A stretch of 14,003 nucleotides of DNA from CAZQGJ01 sp964592905 (GTDB lineage Bacteria; Patescibacteriota; UBA1384; CAYGGE01). The position numbers were made by a program, and so were the translations under genes. Every line of letters begins with the position of its first letter. Position 1 is the stretch's first letter. Shown piece by piece: positions 5,165-11,061 of this stretch. The DNA is taken from the NCBI GenBank assembly GCA_964592905.1, contig CAZQGJ010000022.1:1-14003 (forward strand), written 5' to 3'. The notes beneath the pieces were generated by a model, which saw nothing but the letters and a program-made list of their open reading frames with translations, did no database searches and was not told the DNA's origin.

Positions 5165-6229
5165 TTAATCTGTTTCGTAGAATGTGTTGAGTTTTTGTTC
5201 TTGTTCAAATCTTTCAAGTGCCAGTTGAATTAGTCGGTCTATAAGCTCAGTATATGAAACTCCACTGGCTTCCCATAATTTCGGATACATGCTGACTGAA
5301 GTAAAACCAGGAATCGTGTTGATTTCGTTCACCAGAACGTCGCCATCTTCATTTAAAAAGAAATCGACACGCCCCAATCCCTCACAAGATAAGGTTTTGA
5401 ATGTTTTAATCGCTAGCGCCTGTACTTTGTTGACAAGTTCATCTGATAGTTTCGCAGGAATTTCAAGTATAGCGCCCTGCTCATCTATATATTTTGCTTC
5501 GTAAGAATAATAATCGTGACCGGAAACGATCTCTCCGGGTATAGAAGCTATCGGATGGTCATTTCCTAGAACGGAGCATTCGATTTCTCGTCCTATGATA
5601 TTTTCTTCGATAAGAATTTTCCTATCGTATTTAAATGCTACTTGGATTGCCTTGTCAAAATCTTTCTTCTCGCTTACTTTGCTGACGCCTACCGAGGAGC
5701 CCATATTGGCTGGCTTTACAAAGAACGGCAAACCAAGATTTTTAACGATCTCTTCATAATTTGGCATGTCTTGTTCTTTGAACGTTAAAAACTTTCCTAT
5801 CGGTATCCCGGCGTCTCTAAGTAGACGTTTCATCACATCTTTATCCATCCCGATTGCCGAGCCTAAAACACCAGCACCTACAAAGGGGACATTGGCTAGT
5901 TTCAGGAGGCCTTGCATAGTGCCATCCTCGCCATATGGACCATGCAATATTGGAAAGACTACATCGATTGAAAGATCCGACACAGGATTATCTAAGTTGA
6001 CAATTTTACCATTACTCTGAGGAACGAGAGTAATATTACATGCCTCGTTGCTGAAAGGAAATTCTGAACTGTCCGTCAAAAACCATTTTCCATTTTTATC
6101 TATACCGATCAGTACAGGTTCGTATTTGTCAGTATCGATTGCCTCTATGACATTTTTGGCCGAACGTAAAGAAACCTCGTGTTCAGCTGATTTACCACCA
6201 AAAATGATTCCAACTATAATCTTTTTCAT
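5165..6229 (-). CDS. ddl: D-alanine--D-alanine ligase
   Basis: 354 residues from the chosen ATG at 6229-6227 (MKKIIVGIIFGGKSAEHEVS). It joins two D-Ala with ATP for the peptidoglycan stem peptide. ATP-grasp features in order: GGKSAEHEVSL at the N-terminus, HGPYGEDGTMQG, GMDKDVMKRLL, FFVKPANMGSSVGVSK, IIGREIECSVLGN, YYSYEAKY, and GRVDFFLNEDGDVLVNEIN then PGFT. The omega-loop Tyr in SYEAKY is typical of D-Ala-D-Ala rather than VanA-type D-Ala-D-Lac ligases. An upstream in-frame ATG at 6316 would add 29 residues and overlap the NUDIX gene; the family N-terminus and a TATAAT at 6257-6252 favour 6229 (6253 is a weaker alternative). The gene looks more AT-rich than dcd, der or recG. It lies downstream of the NUDIX gene with its own promoter. 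Confidence 0.95.
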   Translation of the reverse strand: MKKIIVGIIFGGKSAEHEVSLRSAKNVIEAIDTDKYEPVLIGIDKNGKWFLTDSSEFPFSNEACNITLVPQSNGKIVNLDNPVSDLSIDVVFPILHGPYGEDGTMQGLLKLANVPFVGAGVLGSAIGMDKDVMKRLLRDAGIPIGKFLTFKEQDMPNYEEIVKNLGLPFFVKPANMGSSVGVSKVSEKKDFDKAIQVAFKYDRKILIEENIIGREIECSVLGNDHPIASIPGEIVSGHDYYSYEAKYIDEQGAILEIPAKLSDELVNKVQALAIKTFKTLSCEGLGRVDFFLNEDGDVLVNEINTIPGFTSVSMYPKLWEASGVSYTELIDRLIQLALERFEQEQKLNTFYETD

Positions 6230-6251
6230 ATTTTTTATATTAGATACTGTC

Positions 6252-6257
6252 ATTATA
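6252..6257 (-). promoter_or_regulatory. -10 element for ddl
   Basis: The minus strand reads TATAAT at 6257-6252, 22 bp before the ddl ATG at 6229; transcription would begin near 6245. No convincing -35 is present (GGAAAA at 17-bp spacing). The position supports the 6229 start over 6316. Confidence 0.45.
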
Positions 6258-6284
6258 CACTTTGCATTAACTTCTTTTCCGAAA

Positions 6285-6737
6285 TTAGACGAGTTCCTGC
6301 TGGAGACCGGCGCCAATATTTTTACTTTCTAGAGTACGCATAAGGTTCCGAAAAGCCTCTCGATTGTCTTCATGTCGTAGTAGCTCGATCGCCTCGTTAA
6401 ATTGATACCAACGATAAGTCGAATGTTCGTGGCTTAATTTGATTGTACCTTGATCGACTAGGACGCCATATACCTTTTCTTGTCGAATTTGGTCATCTTT
6501 TTGCCAGGTGAATTGAAAGATTTCATCGGTGATGGACTTCAGCTCATCGATTCCGGTTTCTTCATACACCTCTCGTTTGAGAGCCTGTAATACGGTTTCA
6601 TTCGGCTCAACGCTACCTGTTACCGGTTGCCAAAAGCCACCGTCATCATCAGAGCGTTTAAGAAGCAAGAATGCAGGGGTTTCATCGTTCACGTGGTAAA
6701 CGATGGCCTCAACCATGATTTTTAAATCTTCATTCAT
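6285..6737 (-). CDS. NUDIX hydrolase, NudB/MutT-like
   Basis: 150 residues with a complete NUDIX box at residues 41-63: G41, then E47, then R55-E56-V57-x-E59-E60-x-G62-I63, matching GX5EX7REUXEEXGU. FWQPVTGSVEPNET and EHSTYRWYQFNEAI resemble dATP/dihydroneopterin-triphosphate pyrophosphatases (NudB-like), but the substrate cannot be fixed from sequence alone. It hydrolyses nucleoside diphosphate-X compounds in the cytoplasm. The start at 6737 has no Shine-Dalgarno sequence; Met8 (6716) is an alternative start that keeps the whole domain. It is followed by ddl on the same strand with a 55-nt gap. Confidence 0.88.
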   Translation of the reverse strand: MNEDLKIMVEAIVYHVNDETPAFLLLKRSDDDGGFWQPVTGSVEPNETVLQALKREVYEETGIDELKSITDEIFQFTWQKDDQIRQEKVYGVLVDQGTIKLSHEHSTYRWYQFNEAIELLRHEDNREAFRNLMRTLESKNIGAGLQQELV

Positions 6738-6933
6738 GATTTAATTAAGTTTTAATGTTAGATCCTGGTGCCCTAAGTGCACTATTGGTTGAACACCTTC
6801 TCGGTTGGCTAGATCAGCTAAGGCAAGTATACAGCAGGAATAATTCTAACGTACAGGTTAACGAATGACAAGGGAACGAATCTTTAAGACATTCATAACC
6901 CGGTAGAGTTTCTCGAGTGATGGGTTTGCTGCC
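6738..6933. other. Left part of a 763-bp gene-poor stretch (to 7500)
   Basis: No intact gene. On the minus strand a stop-free run without a start codon ends at a TAA just before the NUDIX start and reads LADLANREGVQPIVHLGHQ then DLTLKLN; the composition looks protein-like, so it may be the decayed 3' end of a gene. The 763 bp as a whole hold this run, the two small minus-strand ORFs listed separately, a short direct repeat, and the leader of the GC-rich gene. Confidence 0.3.
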
Positions 6934-7068
6934 CTAACGTTCAATCCGGGCATGGAAGTTGTGGTCTACAGCAGCAGCAACTTGAGCTTGAGTGGGCCTG
7001 GCTCGTTCACGAGCATTTCTGAACCACTCACCAAGTTCTTCTCGTTTGGTCTTAAACTCTTCAGTCAT
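6934..7068 (-). pseudogene. XRE-type helix-turn-helix fragment, probably truncated by a nonsense codon
   Basis: A 44-codon minus-strand ORF, ATG 7068-7066 to TAG 6936-6934. Residues LGEWFRNARERARPTQAQVA followed by AAVDHNFHARIER have the spacing of an XRE/Cro HTH domain (L-G-x-x-x-R-x-A-R-E-x-A-x-x-T-Q-x-x-V-A ... R-I-E-R). The TAG falls where the family has the Gly of R-I-E-R-G, and in the same frame the sequence continues GSKPITRETL, again family-like, before losing resemblance. This suggests a broken regulator or antitoxin gene (one substitution or sequencing error) rather than a complete 44-aa protein. No Shine-Dalgarno sequence is visible. Confidence 0.45.
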
Positions 7069-7115
7069 TGTTCGGACTATACCAAACTTAGGTCAAAAAA
7101 ATTCAGAGTACGACT

Positions 7116-7238
7116 CTAGTGTCCCTCAAACTCCGCATCGGTCGTTGTTACGCCACCGGTCTTGAGAACTTCGAGAAGCTGCTTCATCCACTGTCTAAGC
7201 CTAATTCCTCTGCCCTTCTTATATTGACTTGAATCCAT
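7116..7238 (-). CDS. Small hypothetical ORF (40 aa), possibly a gene remnant
   Basis: Minus-strand ATG 7238-7236 to TAG 7118-7116: MDSSQYKKGRGIRLRQWMKQ then LLEVLKTGGVTTTDAEFEGH. Unrecognised. The residue mix (charged, amphipathic LRQWMKQLLEVLK) looks more like protein than the overlapping 62-residue frame at 7184-7372, but there is no convincing ribosome binding site. It ends 47 bp upstream of the XRE-like fragment on the same strand, an order also seen in toxin-antitoxin (HigB-HigA type) pairs; that reading is speculative. Confidence 0.25.
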   Translation of the reverse strand: MDSSQYKKGRGIRLRQWMKQLLEVLKTGGVTTTDAEFEGH

Positions 7239-7355
7239 TTCTCTTCGGATATCATCGGCCTATGATCTACTGTTAAAGCTGAAAACCCGTAAAATGAGTG
7301 AGTTTGACTTGACATTTGACCTGTTTTATGGTATATAGATATGTGCACATTAACA

Positions 7356-7379
7356 CATGTATGAGAACGCATGTATGAG
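7356..7379 (+). repeat. Short direct repeat CATGTATGAG
   Basis: CATGTATGAG occurs at 7356-7365 and 7370-7379 (14-bp period), about 120 bp before the GC-rich gene. Significance unknown; it may mark a junction or a regulator site. Confidence 0.35.
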
Positions 7380-7476
7380 GCAAGTGTCCTGAAAGCTAAA
7401 TCGTTAACTTTTAGAACGCTTGTCTCGTGCAGTTAAGAGACCAGACCGTTGCTTCGACGGTTTTCTCGGAGCAAAC

Positions 7477-7499
7477 ATGAAAGGATAGGAGATACCTCC
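7477..7499 (+). promoter_or_regulatory. Leader mini-ORF and Shine-Dalgarno/anti-Shine-Dalgarno hairpin
   Basis: A 4-codon ORF ATG AAA GGA TAG (7477-7488, peptide MKG) ends inside the Shine-Dalgarno sequence AGGAG (7487-7491) of the gene starting at 7501. Right after it CCTCC (7495-7499), identical in sense to the 16S anti-Shine-Dalgarno core, can pair with GGAG (GGAG 7488-7491 with CTCC 7496-7499, 4-nt loop). A ribosome ending on the mini-ORF would sit on this hairpin, which suggests translational coupling or control. A further small hairpin (ACCGT/ACGGT around 7455-7470) precedes it. Confidence 0.5.
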
Positions 7500-7500
7500 C

Positions 7501-8154
7501 ATGAATGGGCAGAGTACTTCTGGCACATCTCGGCAGTGGGGCATGCAGGTGGAAGGCATGTGTAGAAATTACGGTGGTGGTCCGCGTAAGCTTCAGCTCG
7601 CGCTGGAGCATCCGGAACTCAAGCCCCGTTTCTACGCCCTCCTCGCCGAGCTCGCGGCTGAGCGAGAGCAAATGTTGCCCCTCCTCGAGCGCGGTCCCAA
7701 GTGGACTGTCCAGGTCGGCACGTTCGCCGACAACGCCGCCATGATCGAGGCCATCGAGGCCAAGGGTTACAAGATCGGCCACTGGACACGCGATCTCCTG
7801 GGCAAGATCCAGCTCGAGAAAGAGCCGGTCGCTGTCGAGGCGTTCGAGATCACGCCTGGCGACGTCGGCTTCACCGACAACGTCCGCCGCGACGTGTTCT
7901 ACGCCGCGGTAGAGAAGCTCGGATTCATCCCAATCGAACCGGAAGTCGGCCCCCAGGCCTTGCTTCAGTTCAGCGAGAAGTTCGAGTTGGACGTCTGGAG
8001 GGTCATCGGATCGCAGCCGATCGTGGGCTCCGATGAGGTTCTCCGCCTGTTCCGCGTCGGACGGTACTCGGATGTGGTGTGGCTCAGCGCCAACTATGGC
8101 GGCCCCGACGAAGGTTGGAGTCCCGACTACCGGTTCCTGTTCCGCCGCAAGTAG
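7501..8154 (+). CDS. GC-rich hypothetical protein of a CPR-associated family
   Basis: 217 residues, function unknown. I recall the C-terminal third, AVEKLGFIPIEPEVGPQALL then LQF..., a W-R region, RLFRVGR, VVWLSANYG and a final W-S-P-D-YRFLFRRK, as resembling a large uncharacterised family frequent in Parcubacteria-type genomes (pattern LGL-x-LCPAEVGPxLRLxY ... W-x-x-x-DRFVFxxxK); this is from memory and unverified. The segment VAVEAFEITPGDVGFTDN would match the family's 'V..V.DLGFT' element. No signal peptide, membrane segment or catalytic motif is seen. The gene is strikingly GC-rich with G/C-ending codons unlike its neighbours, has its own Shine-Dalgarno sequence (AGGAG, 9-nt spacing), an unusual leader and a strong terminator, and lies among decayed ORFs near a tRNA gene: a self-contained acquired cassette is likely. 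Confidence 0.75.
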   Translation: MNGQSTSGTSRQWGMQVEGMCRNYGGGPRKLQLALEHPELKPRFYALLAELAAEREQMLPLLERGPKWTVQVGTFADNAAMIEAIEAKGYKIGHWTRDLLGKIQLEKEPVAVEAFEITPGDVGFTDNVRRDVFYAAVEKLGFIPIEPEVGPQALLQFSEKFELDVWRVIGSQPIVGSDEVLRLFRVGRYSDVVWLSANYGGPDEGWSPDYRFLFRRK

Positions 8155-8176
8155 TACGGTTTCGGTCTCTGTTTTT

Positions 8177-8209
8177 AGTCCTTTGTTCGCCCTCAGGCGG
8201 GCTTGGACT
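8177..8209 (+). other. Hairpin in the 3' UTR of the GC-rich gene
   Basis: AGTCC (8177-8181) pairs with GGACT (8205-8209) and, inside, CGCC (8188-8191) with GGCG (8196-8199) around a 4-nt loop. It directly precedes the terminator and could protect the mRNA 3' end or be part of a cassette end structure. Confidence 0.45.
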
Positions 8210-8211
8210 TT

Positions 8212-8243
8212 GTGGTCGCGCTATGCGCGACCACGTTTTTTTT
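8212..8243 (+). terminator. Strong rho-independent terminator
   Basis: Perfect 10-bp GC-rich stem (8212-8221 with 8225-8234), 3-nt loop TAT, then G and eight T (8236-8243). It ends the transcript of the GC-rich gene. Confidence 0.9.
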
Positions 8244-8500
8244 ATGCTTTAATCTTACTTTACCAACACACTCTTTGCTGATAAGTTCACCCCAGGTAGT
8301 AAGTGACTATGCGGTTGGTTACGGCTAGCCGCTACTGAATCCGGGTCTTATAACATACAGATTAATTATTGCTTCGGTAGTAATTAGCGCGATAAGTAAG
8401 TACCAAAAATGAAACTACTTGGTGGGTGGCATTCAGTCCGACTTATCGAGACAAATAAAATACAGCCCCTTCGTCTCGTTCAAGGGATTGGTCTGGAAGT
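8244..8500. other. Gene-free interval with an isolated cUUCGg hairpin
   Basis: No supportable gene; a 73-codon frame from 8409 runs antisense through the tRNA. The one clear structure is at 8363-8386: a 10-bp stem (two G-U pairs as RNA) capped by a UUCG tetraloop closed by C-G. Between it and the following terminator nothing else was recognised; a short plus-strand RNA is possible but no promoter was found. Confidence 0.35.
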
Positions 8501-8536
8501 AAAAGGGCTTATTAAAAACCCATCTAAGCCCTTTTT
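8501..8536. terminator. Bidirectional hairpin terminator downstream of tRNA-Leu
   Basis: AAAAGGGCTT (8501-8510) pairs with AAGCCCTTTT (8526-8535), a 10-bp stem with a 15-nt loop, flanked by T-runs in both directions (TTTTT on plus, TTTT on minus). It lies 41 bp beyond the 3' end of the minus-strand tRNA and probably ends the recG-tRNA transcript. Confidence 0.65.
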
Positions 8537-8576
8537 ATCAGGCTATTCTGGATATCCAAGAATATTGCGACCACTT

Positions 8577-8662
8577 TGGTGCCGAGGAGAGGACTCGAAC
8601 CTCCATATCCTTGCGGATACCAGCTCCTAAGGCTGGCGCGTCTACCATTTCGCCACCTCGGC
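8577..8662 (-). tRNA. tRNA-Leu (anticodon UAG)
   Basis: Minus strand: acceptor stem GCCGAGG (8662-8656) pairs with CCTCGGC (8587-8581), then A and an encoded CCA (8580-8577). Anticodon stem CCAGC/GCTGG frames the loop CTTAGGA, anticodon TAG at 8629-8627, reading CUA and other CUN codons. A long variable arm (TATCCGCAAGGATA) marks a class II tRNA and the T loop has GTTCGAGTC. About 86 nt. It lies 7 bp from the 3' end of recG on the same strand and at the border of the accessory block. Confidence 0.96.
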
Positions 8663-8669
8663 GGCACTA

Positions 8670-10670
8670 TTATTCGAAATGCTGAGTCAATTGTTGATCA
8701 ACTAATTGTCTTAACCAGGCTGTCTTGTCGAGCTGGTGATAATCAATCTCTTGGCTGATCTCTTTGGCTAAGAGAAGCTGATCGGCATCCTGCCAATTGG
8801 CAAATCGCAAGCTGACTATACCAGATTGCTCTCGTCCTGCCAACTGTCCAGCCCCCCTTAAGCTGAGATCGAGCTCGGCGATTGATTGGCCGTCAGTCAA
8901 CGTTTCGAGAGCGACCAGTCGTTGACGAACCAAGGGTGAGTCGCTATTGGTTAATAAGAGGCAGTGGCTGGCTAGTGCGCCTCGACCAACGCGACCTCTT
9001 AACTGATGTAGGGTGGCTAACCCGAAGCTTTCGGCTGAAAATATAACCATCAAGCTCGCCTCGGGTACATCGATGCCTACTTCAATTAACGAGGTAGCAA
9101 GCAGGACGTTGCTCTTGCCGCTGCGAAAACTCTCGAGCGCTGCCTGTTTCTCAGCCTCGTTTAAACGACCGTGACTCAGACTTATTTTGGCTTTTTCATC
9201 CAGATGGCTCGTTGCCTCTGTCAAAAGATCCTGCAGATTATCGATCGCTTGATCCTCATCAAGAACCTCACCCTTAAAAGGATCGATCCAAGGAGCGACT
9301 AAATAAACCCTCTCATCTCGGTCAAGACAGCGCTGAATTAGCTGCCAAGCTAGAGCCCGTTGCCCTTTGCCCAGAGCCTTGGTCTTGATCGGTAGCCGAT
9401 GTTTGGGGCCGGCTTTCAAGGTTGAAAGTTTGAGCGATTCAAAGAGGGTTAAAGCTAAAGTACGCGGAATGGGAGTGGCCGTCATCGTCAAAAGATGCGG
9501 CACCAAACCTAAGCGATTTGGCTGTAATAGTTTGGCCCTTTGCTCAACCCCAAAACGATGCTGCTCGTCGATAATAATTAGAGCTAATTCTGGCAACTGT
9601 TTTTGTCGATAGAAAAGAGCTTGCGTGCCAATAATCAGCCCACCCTTCTTGAGCAGTTTCCGAGTTTTAGTGTTACTCGAAGTCTGACCGGTCATCAAGG
9701 CAGTAAGTAAACCAGGAGCGAGCTGTTGCATCGTCTGCCAATGTTGCTTGGCTAAGATAGTGGTTGGGGCAAGCCAAGCCACCGTCAGACCGTTCTTGAT
9801 CAACTGTTCAGCAACCAGGGTTGCCACAATCGTTTTACCCGTTCCGACATCGCCCTGCAGTAACCGGCGCATCGCCGCGGGCAAAAGTAGTTCGTTCTGT
9901 ATCTCCTTGACGGCTCTGCGTTGCTCGCTAGTTAGCTTAAAGGGTAACTGAGGAATAATACTCGATTTAGCTAAGCTGCTTAACCGATAGCCTAAGGCGC
10001 TACGACTCTGTTCGGACAGGGCTAAGCGAATGGCGATTAGCTCGTTGAGGGCCAAGCTTTGTTTAGCCTGTTTTAGAGTGCTTAATTCCTCTGGAAAATG
10101 AAGGGTCTGCCAAAGTGTTTGATCAGACATTAGTTGAGGGTGAAGGGGGAGCGCACTAATCGATAATTTAGCTAAAGCCTGTGTAATCAACTGCCTGATT
10201 AGGCTAGATCGTAAACCATAGATTCTAGGGTAGAGAGGCAGGATCTCGCTCTGTTTAACTAGTCGTGGGTTAGTTAAGCGAAAGCCAGCCGGTTGGCTAG
10301 GATCGAGCTTTAACTGACAGGCTAAGAGTCGAACCTCGTTCTGTACGAACTGTTTGATTAAATAGGGTTGATTCCATATTTGGAGTTGATAGATAGGGGT
10401 CTGACTGTCGGCCTTGGCCGGAGCGATAGTCAGATTAATCAACGATCGGCCACCCCGAATTCGAGCTAAGCTGACCCGATGGATCCGGGCCCTGATCAGC
10501 GGATAGTCGTGATCTGACGTCAGTTCGTCTAGTTCGACTGGGTGACGATAATCAAGATAGCGGGTCGGCACTAAAGCGACTAAATCGGCTAAACTCTGCA
10601 CTCCGGCTCGGTTCAGAGCCTCGAGCGTCTTCGGCCCAACTCCCTTAAGAGCTAATAATTCTGTACTCAT
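8670..10670 (-). CDS. recG: ATP-dependent DNA helicase RecG
   Basis: 666 residues, close to the family's usual 680-700. RecG remodels stalled replication forks and Holliday junctions. The N-terminus has a helix-hairpin-helix-like element (LLALKGVGPKTLEALNRAGV) and the wedge/OB domain with VPTRYLDYRHPV. The helicase core shows GDVGTGKT (motif I), LAPTTILAKQHW (Ia), IIDEQHRFGVEQR (II, DEQH), LTMTATPIPRTL (III) and LHQLRGRVGRG (VI), and LIEVGIDVPEASLMVI. The C-terminus LRFANWQDADQLLLAKE is RecG-typical. The ATG at 10670 follows a -10 element by only 7 bp, so the mRNA is probably leaderless. tRNA-Leu follows immediately. Confidence 0.97.
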   Translation of the reverse strand: MSTELLALKGVGPKTLEALNRAGVQSLADLVALVPTRYLDYRHPVELDELTSDHDYPLIRARIHRVSLARIRGGRSLINLTIAPAKADSQTPIYQLQIWNQPYLIKQFVQNEVRLLACQLKLDPSQPAGFRLTNPRLVKQSEILPLYPRIYGLRSSLIRQLITQALAKLSISALPLHPQLMSDQTLWQTLHFPEELSTLKQAKQSLALNELIAIRLALSEQSRSALGYRLSSLAKSSIIPQLPFKLTSEQRRAVKEIQNELLLPAAMRRLLQGDVGTGKTIVATLVAEQLIKNGLTVAWLAPTTILAKQHWQTMQQLAPGLLTALMTGQTSSNTKTRKLLKKGGLIIGTQALFYRQKQLPELALIIIDEQHRFGVEQRAKLLQPNRLGLVPHLLTMTATPIPRTLALTLFESLKLSTLKAGPKHRLPIKTKALGKGQRALAWQLIQRCLDRDERVYLVAPWIDPFKGEVLDEDQAIDNLQDLLTEATSHLDEKAKISLSHGRLNEAEKQAALESFRSGKSNVLLATSLIEVGIDVPEASLMVIFSAESFGLATLHQLRGRVGRGALASHCLLLTNSDSPLVRQRLVALETLTDGQSIAELDLSLRGAGQLAGREQSGIVSLRFANWQDADQLLLAKEISQEIDYHQLDKTAWLRQLVDQQLTQHFE

Positions 10671-10677
10671 TATTCCT

Positions 10678-10707
10678 ATTCTAACTGGTTAGATGTGGAT
10701 AAGTTAA
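10678..10707 (-). promoter_or_regulatory. recG promoter giving a leaderless mRNA
   Basis: On the minus strand TTAACT (10707-10702) and TAGAAT (10683-10678) are 18 bp apart. The predicted transcription start falls at or within a base or two of the recG ATG (10670). A perfect DnaA box lies across the spacer. Confidence 0.55.
10694..10702 (-). promoter_or_regulatory. Consensus DnaA box within the recG promoter
   Basis: Minus strand TTATCCACA, perfect consensus, lying between the -35 and -10 elements of recG. Bound DnaA would block recG transcription; binding is not shown. Confidence 0.45.
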
Positions 10708-10719
10708 GTGGTTAAACGA

Positions 10720-10748
10720 TTGACAGTCCAACCTGTCCAACCTAATAT
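10720..10748 (+). promoter_or_regulatory. Consensus promoter of the 73-aa gene
   Basis: Perfect -35 TTGACA (10720-10725), 17-bp spacer, -10 TAATAT (10743-10748). Predicted start near 10755, leader about 32 nt. This is the best promoter in the window. Confidence 0.85.
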
Positions 10749-10763
10749 CAGGTTAAACAGGTT
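10726..10763 (+). promoter_or_regulatory. Operator-like array of four AACCT half-sites over the promoter
   Basis: GTCCAACCT is tandemly repeated at 10726-10734 and 10735-10743, filling the promoter spacer. Downstream AGGTT occurs at 10750-10754 and again at 10759-10763 in inverse orientation. Together AACCTGT..AACCT (10730-10743) and AGGTT..ACAGGTT (10750-10763) form a dyad centred at 10746.5, on the -10 element, with arms matching except for a 2-base break. The 9-bp spacing of half-sites and position suggest a repressor operator; an RNA hairpin is less likely because the start site lies inside it. Confidence 0.6.
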
Positions 10764-10772
10764 TATAGAAAG

Positions 10773-10778
10773 GAGGTG
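10773..10778 (+). promoter_or_regulatory. Strong Shine-Dalgarno sequence
   Basis: AAAGGAGGTGA ends about 7 nt before the ATG at 10787, a near-perfect complement of the 16S 3' end. It fixes the start and shows that this organism does use Shine-Dalgarno pairing, in contrast with the near-leaderless genes around. Confidence 0.85.
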
Positions 10779-10786
10779 AATCAATT

Positions 10787-11008
10787 ATGGCCTTTAGCGT
10801 AAAATCGAAAAAAACTGGTGAAACTTATTATCTACACTCACGAAAGGTAACTTTGCGTGGTGGTTTGCAGCAGACTATCCATTTCTTCGCTCGCGATATC
10901 CGAGAGGATGCTCTCGATGCTATCCCGGCTGGATTTATGGTTATGGAGAATGCTCGCACTGGTTTACCAATGTTAGCTCGAGACAAAAAAGTAGAAAAGC
11001 CGGCTTAG
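10787..11008 (+). CDS. Conserved small protein of unknown function (73 aa)
   Basis: MAFSVKSKKTGETYYLHSRK followed by TLRGGLQQTIHFFARDIRED, then IPAGFMVMENARTGLPML and a Lys-rich tail. I recall very similar short proteins from many Patescibacteria genomes, with no known function (from memory, unverified). It is soluble-looking with no signal or membrane segment: a small beta-rich body followed by a TGLPML motif. A consensus promoter, perfect Shine-Dalgarno sequence and strong terminator make it a monocistronic and probably highly expressed gene, which argues for a basal role, perhaps nucleic-acid or ribosome related (inference only). Confidence 0.85.
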   Translation: MAFSVKSKKTGETYYLHSRKVTLRGGLQQTIHFFARDIREDALDAIPAGFMVMENARTGLPMLARDKKVEKPA

Positions 11009-11023
11009 CCACTTTTCTCCTTG

Positions 11024-11051
11024 ACAAAAACGGCCGTCGGGCCGTTTTTGT
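11024..11051 (+). terminator. Rho-independent terminator of the 73-aa gene
   Basis: 12-bp stem: 11024-11035 with 11040-11051 (ACAAAAACGGCC/GGCCGTTTTTGT), 4-nt loop GTCG, T-run within the 3' arm. The A-tract in the 5' arm makes it symmetric. Confidence 0.85.
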
Positions 11052-11061
11052 GTTAGCTAAT

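Noticed and set aside
6230..6316. N-terminal extension of Ddl (start at 6316)
   Set aside because: Extra residues do not resemble Ddl, overlap the NUDIX gene, and a TATAAT lies between them and the family start.
7184..7372. 62-aa minus-strand ORF
   Set aside because: Unrecognisable sequence rich in His/Ser, no ribosome binding site; the overlapping 40-codon frame looks more protein-like.
7411..8036. Overlapping ORFs in other frames of the GC-rich gene
   Set aside because: Shadows of a GC-rich coding region; only the 7501-8154 frame has a Shine-Dalgarno sequence and a protein-like composition.
8409..8758. Plus-strand ORFs over the tRNA-Leu region
   Set aside because: They read antisense through a clear tRNA and through the 3' end of recG.
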